A stretch of DNA of 49,429 bases from NCBI GenBank assembly GCA_910586445.1, contig CAJUHV010000026.1:1-49429 (forward strand). The letters are read 5' to 3'. Below the pieces are notes generated by a model, which searched no databases, was not told the origin of the DNA, and worked only from the letters and a program-made list of their open reading frames with translations. The position numbers were made by a program, and so were the translations under genes. Origin of the DNA: an uncultured Eubacterium sp. GTDB lineage: Bacteria > Bacillota > Clostridia > Lachnospirales > Lachnospiraceae. This document shows positions 41,701 through 49,237 of this stretch, one piece after another; the stretch's first letter is position 1, and every line of letters begins with the position of its first letter.

Positions 41701-42269
41701 ATTCCTCAGGTTCGGGAACGAACGGAAATGATGCTTCTGATGATCAGTTAGAAGTGACATTTATGTATTATATCATTTCCTTTGAGGCAAATGGTGGGAC
41801 AAACTTGAGCCGCAGGACGATGACGCTTTTAAAGGATGACAATTTAGGTATCCTGCCGAAAGTATATCGTGAAAACTATATTTTTGACGGCTGGTATACA
41901 CAAAAGAACGGTGGAGAAAAAGTGGACAGCCTATTTGTGTCAAACGCAGGCACATCGCTGTATGCGCAATGGACAGCTGCGAAGCCGGAGAAAGTAACGA
42001 TTTCTAATTTAGAATCATCAAAGTCGGGAGAGTTTTTAGTGAACTTCAAGGGAATCAGAGCATCAGGATATGAATTGTCGTATTCGTTGAAGAAAAAATT
42101 TCCCGCAGCAGCTACAAAGAAAGTGGCTATAGCAGCTGAAAAGAAAACGGTGACTGGGTTGAAGTCAGGCAGAAGATATTATGTACGCGTGCGAGCATAT
42201 CAGTTCGATTCTGTAGGCAGAAAAGTATACGGGGCATATAGTGCGGTTAAGAGCGTTAAAGTTAAATAA
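38769..42269 (+). CDS. Giant secreted BspA-like LRR protein 3
   Basis: A 1166-residue paralogue of the LRR proteins at 23757 and 28481. It has a signal peptide, a shorter LRR_5 block (about 95-280), a unique region (about 285-500), the conserved region shared by all three (about 510-855), Big_2-like domain (HPSVAEVDRNGLVTA), Gly/Ser linker, InlB-type repeat (FEANGG...FDGWYT) and Fn3-like end. GGGGAG lies nine bases before the ATG. Its DNA is visibly more AT-rich and its protein more diverged than the other two, so it is either older or came from another lineage. A 25-base piece of its coding sequence (40808-40832) recurs at 44041-44065. Confidence 0.9.
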   Translation: MIKKLFAGILSFSVLCSTYHVELFTKPREQKISGQKVSVQNQGQEDVLEYQNIHCENLSAQMAGDTENTEAEEGILYGDFRYVLREGNPQTAAICRYTGTQASVVVPDLIDGIQVTEIADGAFENCFHLESIILPDGLEYIGENAFRMCRNLGEVRIPDGVENIGRSAFQYCSRLSDVRFPASMTSIGASAFDGCSELGEITIPEGITMIEDSTFYYCQKLIKVNLPDGVARIGERAFNGCFNLVNIMIPRSISEISTTAFAGCRRLTILGFLNTYAQSYAENSEIHFRDLEEDYLIGTVQAADREHRSVTVAGQVYIVSDDFDFAVLDQILSLDDADVICTMKNDKIIDVERVRDAVSLETSLAIASKPPITIENGIYMETCQDVEVIVEINTMYPLSAFDSAEETGIYVDEISCETADEGLFLTDGRNNKTGNKKFVQVIKQKMKPGDFFNDFWVAYADKGYWISEQIMPYTVTLHVETEYGPISKGLDLHAYNHDLGGDQGTLLANARRELQNLFQKQLLDVDLESCLDSSRLGILERYLYTWMAQIDYAYSFSGDARLRRSMLARLGVDPDADLSSGNIKAVTNVKLKTQYGEKTIAAALDIGKPTGQGGLAASFGELEYRMLEKDGIPEGVTLEGKCKAVPYEHFKPFAESVRQQVDETLGSVYQLNRRKDDIAACFAIDQTIVNIVGIELGFYFDQMYVANSYSTTNYTKTVTVDGPVNISMYDFSGNLCCRIANNVIEENPADIRIHVSGDTKTFNLSANSYYIELEGTGNGTMTYQIVESTIDSFMSRTMLFTDLVLEDHKLYTGYLLKEARVDSRAYSLDASGQVSYPDQDTLQTAFQKMERLTLSQSETSLEAEHTLKLEADVLPEHASNKNLYWISDHPSVAEVDRNGLVTAVGPGTAVITAMSMDGSFLKASCAIKVQKTISDQEPGGDQPVPPDDTGSSGDSGSNGGNFGSTGSGGTSGAGSAGNSSGSGTNGNDASDDQLEVTFMYYIISFEANGGTNLSRRTMTLLKDDNLGILPKVYRENYIFDGWYTQKNGGEKVDSLFVSNAGTSLYAQWTAAKPEKVTISNLESSKSGEFLVNFKGIRASGYELSYSLKKKFPAAATKKVAIAAEKKTVTGLKSGRRYYVRVRAYQFDSVGRKVYGAYSAVKSVKVK

Positions 42270-42335
42270 ATGAGAAACAGATACTGTCAAAAGCTGTAAA
42301 ATGCCCATCTGGGAGACGGAAGGAGGATTTTAGGG

Positions 42336-42458
42336 ATGGCATTATATGACAGCGATATGAAGATTGCTGACATAGAAAGAAATACAGAGTTATCCAGAAG
42401 TACAGTGAACCGCATTGTTAAGAATCACGGCAGTAAGGCAGTAACAATAACAGCATAA
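42336..42458 (+). CDS. 40-residue HTH-like ORF
   Basis: ATG 42336 follows AAGGAGGATTTTAGGG and encodes 40 residues. The middle, KIADIERNTELSRSTVNRIV, looks like the helix-turn-helix start of a Cro/C1-type regulator (HTH_26 type). It is far too short for a complete regulator, so it may be a remnant or a mini-protein. A hairpin (42469-42498) follows directly. Confidence 0.45.
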   Translation: MALYDSDMKIADIERNTELSRSTVNRIVKNHGSKAVTITA

Positions 42459-42468
42459 ATATGATCAT

Positions 42469-42498
42469 ATAAGGGTGTCAATAATTTGACATCCTTAT
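42469..42498 (+). terminator. Hairpin, weak terminator candidate
   Basis: ATAAGGGTGTCAA (42469-42481) and TTGACATCCTTAT (42486-42498) pair over 13 positions with one mismatch around a 4-base loop, followed by ATTTCC. It lies between the small + strand HTH ORF and the minus-strand pseudogene, and could serve both. Confidence 0.45.
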
Positions 42499-42516
42499 AT
42501 TTCCTGCAGACTACCT

Positions 42517-42848
42517 TCACGTTGGCATTATTCCATTCACATGACTGATTGCTGTACCTAAAGACTTTTCGTACTCTCTGTATTGATTAATGGCGGTACT
42601 AATATTTTGCGAGAGGTTCTCTCGTTCTGCAAACAGCGGTGAAGGGACAATTAAATTTAGAATATCTTCTTCCTTAAATCTAGGATGCTGGCTTCCCTCA
42701 ACAGAATTAGCAAAGACAGTTTGAACTGCTTCGGAAAGTAAGAAGGGAACGAGAAAAGCAATAGATTCATTATTTCTGGCTCTTAAAACATAAAACTCTG
42801 TTGAAGCACACAGCTGTAAATTCGAATCTATATCAACATAAGGAGGTT
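42517..42848 (-). pseudogene. C-terminal remnant of a methyltransferase/HsdS-type recognition domain
   Basis: On the minus strand a frame is open from about 42897 to TGA 42517-42519 with no start codon of its own. The last about 107 codons read as a target recognition domain: STEFYVLRARN, IAFLVPFLLS, NSVEGSQHPRFKEEDI and NLIVPSP, then a helical tail, EREN...QYREYEKSLG. This is the usual pattern of HsdS or type IIG/N6-adenine methyltransferase recognition domains. The catalytic part is absent: the homologous stretch ends at about 42848, beside the ribosome binding site of the divergent controller gene. It is best explained as the truncated modification gene of the adjacent restriction system. 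Confidence 0.65.
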
Positions 42849-42852
42849 TTGT

Positions 42853-43095
42853 ATGAAAAGTATATATACTGACGACTACATTAACATAATCTCTGTTTTA
42901 CGAGCTATTCGAATTAATAAGAACATCACACAGGCAGAAATGGCGAAACAGCTGAATGCAACTCAGTCATTTATTTCTAAAGTTGAGAATAGAGAGCGTC
43001 GATTAGATGTAATTGAATTGCTGTCGTGGATTGATGCGCTCGGCGTATCTGTTTCTGATGTTTTACCCGAAAAATATACAGGAGGAAATAGCTGA
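42853..43095 (+). CDS. Small HTH (XRE) protein, restriction-modification controller type
   Basis: An 80-residue Cro/C1-type protein: LRAIRINKNITQAEMAKQLN, SQSFISKVENRERRLDVIELLSW, LGVSVSDVLPEK. AGGAGG lies seven bases before the ATG. Its size and its one-base overlap (TGATG) with the endonuclease-like gene fit a C protein of a type II restriction system, which controls timing of endonuclease expression. I see no C-box palindrome or clear promoter upstream; that sequence is instead the methyltransferase remnant. Confidence 0.85.
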   Translation: MKSIYTDDYINIISVLRAIRINKNITQAEMAKQLNATQSFISKVENRERRLDVIELLSWIDALGVSVSDVLPEKYTGGNS

Positions 43096-43844
43096 TGGCT
43101 TTTATGACCAAAGAAGAATACGAAGCATACGTTAGAGAGCATACCCATAGTGTTGCGAGCAGCGAAGATATTGCCAATATAAAGGCAGCGCTGCGTCCAC
43201 TGATTGGAGCACAGTTTAATATATTATCTATACCCAAAGAGATTTTACCGGCGTTTGAGCCATCTCAAATCGGAACAATCGTTGGCTCGTTAATGGATGC
43301 ATGCATTCCACAGCTTTCTAAAATTACAGAGTCAGATACATTTGATTCTGTGGGTCTGCGAAAGAATGACGGTATTCTCGGCGATCGAGAAGGATATCCT
43401 GATTATTTACATACTTCAGGAAAAAGACTCGAGCTGAAGCTCTTGTTTGTGGATAATCCTAATATTGAAATGAAGAAGCCTCCTACGCCAAGAGAGCCTT
43501 CGGCTCGATTAACTCAAAAAGTCACCTTCAAAAATGTTCAAGCAGATAAAGACTTATTACTGGTTATTGCTTATGCATTGATGAAGAACAAAACAAAATC
43601 TGGATTCTTTTCGCCGACAATTATAGATTTTGAAATTTTTCCCGTATATGACTGTATTTTAGCCCGAGATCGTCGCATGTACGTGTCTAATGGTGGGTGG
43701 TTCGGTCTTTTTGAGACACCTACCGTTCTTAGTAATTTAGGCAAAAGAAAAATGGATGCAAATCTGGCTATTGACTATTCAGCATACGGTCAAAAAGAAA
43801 ACGAAGGAAAAGATCTGAACGAAGATACAAACTTTGGCAAATGA
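43095..43844 (+). CDS. Type II restriction endonuclease-like protein (PD-(D/E)xK)
   Basis: A 249-residue soluble protein, translationally coupled to the controller gene. It has a PD-(D/E)xK-like site: P102-D103 in GYPDYLH, then E113-L-K115 in RLELKLL, spacing right for the fold. The following MKKPPTPREPSARLTQK segment is basic and could contact DNA. The coupled controller and the neighbouring methyltransferase remnant support the call. No recognition sequence can be deduced. With its cognate modification gene truncated it should be toxic if expressed, so it may be silent, defective, or protected by a methyltransferase elsewhere. Confidence 0.65.
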   Translation: MAFMTKEEYEAYVREHTHSVASSEDIANIKAALRPLIGAQFNILSIPKEILPAFEPSQIGTIVGSLMDACIPQLSKITESDTFDSVGLRKNDGILGDREGYPDYLHTSGKRLELKLLFVDNPNIEMKKPPTPREPSARLTQKVTFKNVQADKDLLLVIAYALMKNKTKSGFFSPTIIDFEIFPVYDCILARDRRMYVSNGGWFGLFETPTVLSNLGKRKMDANLAIDYSAYGQKENEGKDLNEDTNFGK

Positions 43845-43919
43845 AAGAGAATCCCTTACGATCCTCTCCGTCAGTACATTAAGCCTGATAATTTCACCGC
43901 TTTTTTCCAAGAAGAGTAA
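43841..43919 (+). pseudogene. Possible frameshifted start of a further restriction-operon gene
   Basis: ATG 43841 overlaps the endonuclease stop (ATGA), a typical coupling arrangement, but the frame ends after 13 codons. Removing one base near 43856 joins it to a sensible frame ending at 43917-43919: MKENPYDPLRQYIKPDN then FTAFFQEE. This may be a frameshifted, truncated third gene of the system. I cannot assign a family. Confidence 0.3.
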
Positions 43920-44201
43920 TAAGTTCAAAATTATTACAATAACAATGAAGGGAAACAATTGAAAAATATATTTCTTTTCAAGAGAGCTTCCCTTAAAATT
44001 TGCAAAATCTTCTAAATCCTGCTTCAATGATGCTTCAATAATGCTTTGCTATAGATCAGACAATTATCAGTAAAAGAATTGACATCCCAACAGAAATAAG
44101 CGACAATAGAATAATAGATACAGCAGTAGAATACAGTATGAAAAACCGCTGAAAAACTGTTTCAAAAACTATTAGAAAAGCAACAAAGGCAGGTGTATAA
44201 T
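43920..44201 (+). other. AT-rich spacer with LRR-gene fragment and promoter candidate
   Basis: No gene is evident. Bases 44041-44065 are identical to 40808-40832 inside the third LRR gene. TTGACA at 44079-44084 and GACAAT at 44102-44107 (17-base spacer) could be a promoter for the sortase gene at 44202. An AAGGGAA...TTCCCTT pair (about 43948 and 43988) is a weak hairpin. Confidence 0.5.
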
Positions 44202-45704
44202 ATGCTGCAGTGGACAACAGAACAGCAGGCACTTTTAGACATACAAAAAGCTGTACCCATGGCATGGCGGATGAACAGCACCCAGCTGCATTCTTTTTGT
44301 GAAAGGCTGCGCCAGAACCAGCCCCAGATACTGCCGGGTCAGCTTGGCAGTGGATTTCTTATGCTGCTGGATGAAATAGCAGATCTGAAAAATGAGGCAG
44401 AGCCGAAAATATGGTCAGAGCTGATGCGGGATACAAAAAAGATGATGAGTTTAACGCAGCAGCGCAGGGACAGGCAGGACTGGCTGCATGCGCTGTCCAG
44501 ACTGGAAACGCAGCAGGATCAGTTTTTCCAGACGAAATTAGGGGACAGTTTTATTCTGGCATTAAAAGAAAAGCTGGGGCTGCAGACCCCGCAGATTAAG
44601 GCAGATTATAGTAAAAATAATGAAAGCAGCACAGAGCTTTTGCCGCAGCAGCGTGAGCTGGAAAAAGTTGCTGCATGGCTGATGGAAGATACTGGCAGGA
44701 AACGGGCTGTGAGAAAAAAGCAGGCTGTGAGAAAAAAGCGGGCGGCGGATTTGTTTGACCGGATGGCTATCGCAGTTTTGGCGTGTATGTCTTTGTGCCT
44801 GCTGTCGGTATGGCTGTATGGGCAGGTCGAAAGAAACCAAAATTTCTGGGATGCCCAGAGAATGAAGGCGACTGCCGCAGAGCAGCAGGATGGAGCAGGG
44901 AATAAGCAGAAAGCAGCTGCAGGAGATGAGGCAGATTATACTGATAAACAAGGCAGTGGTGCTGAAAGCGGGGACAGCATGGAAGGCTCAGCGTATAGAA
45001 ATAATCAGACGGCAGCAGGCTCCGGGAGCGGGGCAGACAGCCAGTCAGCCCCGGCATATGCGGCAGGTCGGGGTGCAGCAGCCAAAATACAGTCAGCAGA
45101 TGCAGCAGGTTCAAGGAAAAGGCCGAAGATCTTGCAGCAGTACCGTGAGATGGCAAAAGAATATCCGGGGCTGTTTGGATGGCTGCAGATCCCGGACACG
45201 CAGATCAGCCTGCCGGTCATGCAGCCGCTGACAGAACCGAACTTTTATCTGGATCATGATTTTACAGGGGCAGAGTCCTCGGAGGGCGCACTATTTGCTG
45301 ATCCAAAAAACAGCCGCTGGCCGCAGGATGACAATATTGTGATCTATGGACATAATATGAAAAACGGTCATATTTTCGGGAGGCTGAACCTGTATGAAGA
45401 CGCAGGCTATTTTGAGTCGCATAAGGAGATCCATTTTGACACGATCTATGAAACAGGCGTATATGAGGCAGTGGCGGTGTTAAAGACGAGGATCTTAAAT
45501 GAGAATGAGCAGGGATTCCGTTATTATCAGTTTTTTCAATACGATAACGAAGAAGAGTTTTGGCAGTGTGCGGATTTTGTAAAGAACAGCCAGCTGTTTG
45601 ATACCGGAAAAAGCATACAGTATGGGGACAAGATCCTGATGCTGTCCACATGTGAATATTCGCAGGAAAACGGAAGGCTTGTTTTAGTGGCGCGGAAAAA
45701 ATAA
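44202..45704 (+). CDS. srtB: Class B sortase with long N-terminal cytosolic extension
   Basis: From ATG 44202 (AGGTG six bases before; a GTG at 44193 would add three residues) the product is 500 residues, about twice a normal sortase B. Residues 1-185 are helical, charged and probably cytosolic; one TM helix (about 188-208) follows a run of KKRAADR. A disordered linker leads to the catalytic domain (about 310-500) with H384 in YGHNM, C484 in LSTCEY and R492 in NGRLVLVARK. Class B sortases join proteins with NPQTN-type signals to peptidoglycan. The likely local substrate is the NYKTG protein at 36697. The N-terminal extension matches nothing I know. Confidence 0.9.
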   Translation: MLQWTTEQQALLDIQKAVPMAWRMNSTQLHSFCERLRQNQPQILPGQLGSGFLMLLDEIADLKNEAEPKIWSELMRDTKKMMSLTQQRRDRQDWLHALSRLETQQDQFFQTKLGDSFILALKEKLGLQTPQIKADYSKNNESSTELLPQQRELEKVAAWLMEDTGRKRAVRKKQAVRKKRAADLFDRMAIAVLACMSLCLLSVWLYGQVERNQNFWDAQRMKATAAEQQDGAGNKQKAAAGDEADYTDKQGSGAESGDSMEGSAYRNNQTAAGSGSGADSQSAPAYAAGRGAAAKIQSADAAGSRKRPKILQQYREMAKEYPGLFGWLQIPDTQISLPVMQPLTEPNFYLDHDFTGAESSEGALFADPKNSRWPQDDNIVIYGHNMKNGHIFGRLNLYEDAGYFESHKEIHFDTIYETGVYEAVAVLKTRILNENEQGFRYYQFFQYDNEEEFWQCADFVKNSQLFDTGKSIQYGDKILMLSTCEYSQENGRLVLVARKK

Positions 45705-45764
45705 GGTATAATAATGCAGCGTTATGGTAACAAAATATAAATATAAATAGAAAAGAGGATAAAA

Positions 45765-47333
45765 ATGAAAAACAAAAAGAACAGCAGGTCAGGCATTGTG
45801 AGAAACGTATTGTTTCTGCTCTGTCTTATGGCACTATCAATCAGCCTGTCAGGCAGACAGGCAGCCTTTGCAGCGGGTGGCAGTCAAAAGATCCTTCCGA
45901 CAAATGTGTCAAGTGCTTCGCCGGACTGTATGCTTGTTGGAATCGAAGGGAGTTTTGCCACACAGGTGCAGGAGGCTTTGGACAGGATAAATGAGATCCG
46001 CTATGAGGCATGTCAGGAAGGCGTGCCGAGTCCCGGTGCTCCAGAAAGGCCGCTTGGCATAAATGACTATGTGCCGATTGAGTGGTCATCGAGCCTGGAA
46101 TATATTGCCAGAATCCGGGCTGCGGAGGCGATTGTCTGTGTAAGTCATACGCGTCCGAACGGCACAAGCTGTTTTGCGTTAGAGGCACCGGATGGAACGT
46201 CCAGCTTTGGAGAAGTACTGGCGTGGAATTTCATGTCAGGCGGCAGTATGGCTGCCGGGATCAATATGTGGTATGAAGAAAAGGCAGACTGGGTCGCACA
46301 AAATAAAAATGCGGTGACAGGACATTATACATCTATGATTGATCCGAAAAATAAATATATCGGAATGGGCGCTTTTGCATCTGATTTTGGTGTATGGGGC
46401 TGCAGTATCAGCGGTGAGTTCAGCACAAGAGACAGCTCCGGCAAAGCTCAGGCAGAAGAGATCAAAAACTGTATCCAGACAATAGAAGTACAAAAAAGTG
46501 CGGTCAAGGGCATGCAGATTTTTGCAGGCAGTGAGGCGGCCTCCGAATACAATATGGGCATAGGAAAGCAGCAGCTGTCAGCGAGGCTCAAGGTGGTAAT
46601 CGATGGAGACACCTCTTTTTGCAGCAGCTTAGACGAACTAAAATGGTCTACGTCAGATTCAGCCGTAGCAGATGTAGATGCCTCAGGTGCTGTGACAGCG
46701 AAAAAGGCAGGCAGGGCTGTGATTTCAGTATCTGCAGGAGATCAGTCAGCTTCCTGCGCGCTCACGGTTGAAGATTCAAAGCAGCCGGAAAAACCAGACC
46801 AGCCTGATACGCCAGAACAGTCTGATGCAGATGTTAATGTAAAGCTGTCACAGTCCGTATTTGAATATAACGGATCTGCGCAAAAGCCTAAAGTTACGGT
46901 TTTAATGGATGGCAGATCAGTAAATTCATCCAGCTATACGGTGAAATATTCCAAAGGATGTAAAAAGCCGGGGATTTATACGGTTACTGTAAATATGACG
47001 GGAGATTACAGCGGCACTGCCAGAGAAGATTTTATCATTATTCCGAAAGGAACATCATTAAAATCAGTCAAAGGCGGCAGCGGCAGCATTACTGCCCAGT
47101 GGAAGAAACAGACAAAACAGACAGACGGCTATATTTTATGGATTTCAGATACAAAGGAACCGGATGGCAGCGGCAGAGAACTATATGTAGCTGGAAACAA
47201 GAATACAAAGCAGGTCATCGGGCAGCTGGAACGAAATCATACCTATTATGTGCGCATACGGACTTATAAAATATCAGGCAAAAATGCAGTCTGTTCGGAA
47301 TGGTCTAAGGTAAAAAAAGTAAAGACGAAATAG
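45765..47333 (+). CDS. Secreted CAP-domain protein with Big_2 and Fn3-like domains
   Basis: A 522-residue protein with a signal peptide ending near AFAAGG (about 36). Residues about 65-220 are a CAP/SCP domain with the expected active-site-like residues: CVSHTRPNG, SSFGEVLAWN, WYEEKADW and TGHYTSMI. Residues about 250-335 form a Big_2-type domain (SDSAVADVDASGAVTA), 345-430 an Ig-like domain (YNGSAQKPKVTVL), and 435-522 an Fn3-like end (YYVRIRTYK). AAAGAGG precedes the ATG, 60 bases after the sortase gene. It is a surface or secreted protein of unknown ligand; there is no sortase signal. Confidence 0.88.
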   Translation: MKNKKNSRSGIVRNVLFLLCLMALSISLSGRQAAFAAGGSQKILPTNVSSASPDCMLVGIEGSFATQVQEALDRINEIRYEACQEGVPSPGAPERPLGINDYVPIEWSSSLEYIARIRAAEAIVCVSHTRPNGTSCFALEAPDGTSSFGEVLAWNFMSGGSMAAGINMWYEEKADWVAQNKNAVTGHYTSMIDPKNKYIGMGAFASDFGVWGCSISGEFSTRDSSGKAQAEEIKNCIQTIEVQKSAVKGMQIFAGSEAASEYNMGIGKQQLSARLKVVIDGDTSFCSSLDELKWSTSDSAVADVDASGAVTAKKAGRAVISVSAGDQSASCALTVEDSKQPEKPDQPDTPEQSDADVNVKLSQSVFEYNGSAQKPKVTVLMDGRSVNSSSYTVKYSKGCKKPGIYTVTVNMTGDYSGTAREDFIIIPKGTSLKSVKGGSGSITAQWKKQTKQTDGYILWISDTKEPDGSGRELYVAGNKNTKQVIGQLERNHTYYVRIRTYKISGKNAVCSEWSKVKKVKTK

Positions 47334-47382
47334 AAACAGGATTTTTTATGTGAATGGATCGCGGATAAGGAGGCTGTAAAAT

Positions 47383-48507
47383 ATGGCATTGTACTTAAAC
47401 ACAGCTGCGCCGTTTAAAGATTTCCAGATGCTGAAAAACGATCGGTATTTTGTGGATAAATCAGGCATAATCGAAAAGATTAACGAGCGGGTAAAAACCA
47501 AAAACCGGTTTTTGTGCATTACAAAACCCCGCCGGTTTGGAAAGACATCGATCTTAAATATGCTGGGGGCGTATTATGGAAATGCGCACCCTTCAAAAAT
47601 GCTGTTTGATTCTTTAAAGATCAGTGCAGGCAAAAGCTATGAGCAGCATTTGAATCAATATAATATTATCAGCTTTTCTATGAATGAGCTTTCCGGGCAG
47701 GGAAATACCTATCAGGAATATATCGGACGGTTTGCAGCCAATATTAGAAGTGATATTTATGAGGCTTATCCGCATCTGGCAGAACAGAAGCTGTGCAGCC
47801 TGCCGGATCTTTTGACAGCAACAGATGATGAGTTTATATTTATTATCGATGAATGGGATTATATATTCAGCCATGAACTATATCAGGAAAACCAGAGCGA
47901 TTTCTTGGAATTTTTAAGGGATCTGCTGAAAGACAAGCCGTATGCAGCGCTTGTGTATATGACAGGCGTACTGCCGCTGAAAAAATACAGTACTGGTTCG
48001 GCGCTTAATATGTTTGATGAATACACAATGCTGAATGATACACTGTTTGATACGTATTTTGGATTTACGGAACAGGAGGCCGGGATGCTCTGTGGCAGAC
48101 AGTCACAGCTGACGCTGAGTGAAATAGCTGAATGGTACAATGGCTATGCGGTTGGCGAAGGCGGCAGAATATACAATCCCCGTTCGGTTGTACTGGCGCT
48201 GATCAACGGAAGATGCCAGAGCTACTGGACGAGAACCGGCAGAATGGACGAGGTGCTTTTTTTCCTAAAATATAATTTCTGTGAAGTGCGGGATGACGTG
48301 ATTAAAATGGTCAGCGGCCTGCCTGTCAGAATGGAGATTATGGAAGAATATGCAGCCGGGCAGAAGCCGCCTGCCGATAAGGAGCAGATTTATTCAGCTA
48401 TGATCGGATACGGGCTGCTGTCTTATTATGATGGAGCGCTCTTTATTCCAAACAAAGAGCTGATGCTGGAATATCATAAGATTATTCTAAGCACCGAGGT
48501 TGCATAA
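47383..48507 (+). CDS. AAA-ATPase_like protein, C-terminal nuclease domain missing
   Basis: A 374-residue cytosolic protein with the hallmark start of the AAA-ATPase_like family (PF09820): FKDFQMLKNDRYFVDKSGII, CITKPRRFGKTS as the Walker A region, and IFIIDEWDYIF as Walker B. Members usually run to about 520-580 residues, with a C-terminal PD-(D/E)xK nuclease domain (DUF1703). Here the protein ends just after LFIPNKELMLEY, where that domain would begin, so it is a natural short form or a truncation. AAGGAGG lies before the ATG. The family is often amplified in Clostridia and Bacteroidetes; function unknown. Confidence 0.87.
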   Translation: MALYLNTAAPFKDFQMLKNDRYFVDKSGIIEKINERVKTKNRFLCITKPRRFGKTSILNMLGAYYGNAHPSKMLFDSLKISAGKSYEQHLNQYNIISFSMNELSGQGNTYQEYIGRFAANIRSDIYEAYPHLAEQKLCSLPDLLTATDDEFIFIIDEWDYIFSHELYQENQSDFLEFLRDLLKDKPYAALVYMTGVLPLKKYSTGSALNMFDEYTMLNDTLFDTYFGFTEQEAGMLCGRQSQLTLSEIAEWYNGYAVGEGGRIYNPRSVVLALINGRCQSYWTRTGRMDEVLFFLKYNFCEVRDDVIKMVSGLPVRMEIMEEYAAGQKPPADKEQIYSAMIGYGLLSYYDGALFIPNKELMLEYHKIILSTEVA

Positions 48508-48566
48508 ATCTCACCAGCAATATTTTGGCCCCAAAAGATCTTTATAAGAAAGGACAACTATACACG

Positions 48567-49220
48567 ATGAATAAGCGCAATTACCATAAAGAGCTCGAGC
48601 AAAGAATCGCACACCATGTAAGTCTGGGCGAAGTGCCGACGCTGCTTTTGCACAGCTGCTGCGCGCCATGCAGCAGCTATGTATTGGAGTATTTATCGCA
48701 GTATTTTAAGATTACGGTGCTTTATTACAATCCAAATATATATCCAGAAGAAGAATATAGGCAGCGGGCAAAGGAGCAGCAGCGGTTTATCCAGGAGTTT
48801 CCAATGAAGCATCAGGCAGAGTTTATAGAAGGAGCCTATGAGAAGGAGCGCTTTGATCAGCTGGCGGCAGGCAGGGAGCATATGCCGGAAGGCGGGAGCC
48901 GCTGCCATGCCTGTTATGAAATGCGCCTTAGGGAGGCAGCAGAGCATGCCGTGCGTCTGGGGCTTTCTTATTTTACGACGACGCTTTCCATCAGCCCGCT
49001 GAAAGATGCAGATGTATTAAATGAAATCGGCGCACGTCTGGCAGAAGAATACGATGTGCCGTATCTGTATTCGGACTTTAAAAAGAAAAACGGTTATCTG
49101 CGGTCTACGCAGATTTCAAAAGAGTACGGCATGTACCGTCAGGATTACTGCGGATGCATTTATTCCATGCGTGAAAGGCAGCGCAGCAGCCGGCCCGGTT
49201 ATATGAACAAAAGCAATTGA
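48567..49220 (+). CDS. queH: Epoxyqueuosine reductase QueH
   Basis: A 217-residue cytosolic enzyme that reduces epoxyqueuosine to queuosine in tRNA, the last step of the pathway, replacing QueG in many Firmicutes. Signature: HSCCAPCSSYVLEYL (C31, C32, C35), YYNPNIYPEEEY, a C-x-x-C-Y-E-x-R-L segment, and DYCGCIYS near the end, cysteines that bind an iron-sulfur cluster and a second metal site. I choose ATG 48567; a TTG at 48525 extends the frame by 14 residues. AAAGGA is about 12 bases from this ATG, a little far. A housekeeping gene, so probably the right border of the surface-protein region. Confidence 0.92.
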   Translation: MNKRNYHKELEQRIAHHVSLGEVPTLLLHSCCAPCSSYVLEYLSQYFKITVLYYNPNIYPEEEYRQRAKEQQRFIQEFPMKHQAEFIEGAYEKERFDQLAAGREHMPEGGSRCHACYEMRLREAAEHAVRLGLSYFTTTLSISPLKDADVLNEIGARLAEEYDVPYLYSDFKKKNGYLRSTQISKEYGMYRQDYCGCIYSMRERQRSSRPGYMNKSN

Positions 49221-49237
49221 ATTTTGAGTAGTAGAAA

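Noticed and set aside
43779..44027. Minus-strand frame of 82 codons with a hydrophobic segment
   Set aside because: It overlaps the endonuclease 3' end, has no good ribosome binding site, and the opposite strand offers a better explanation for part of it.
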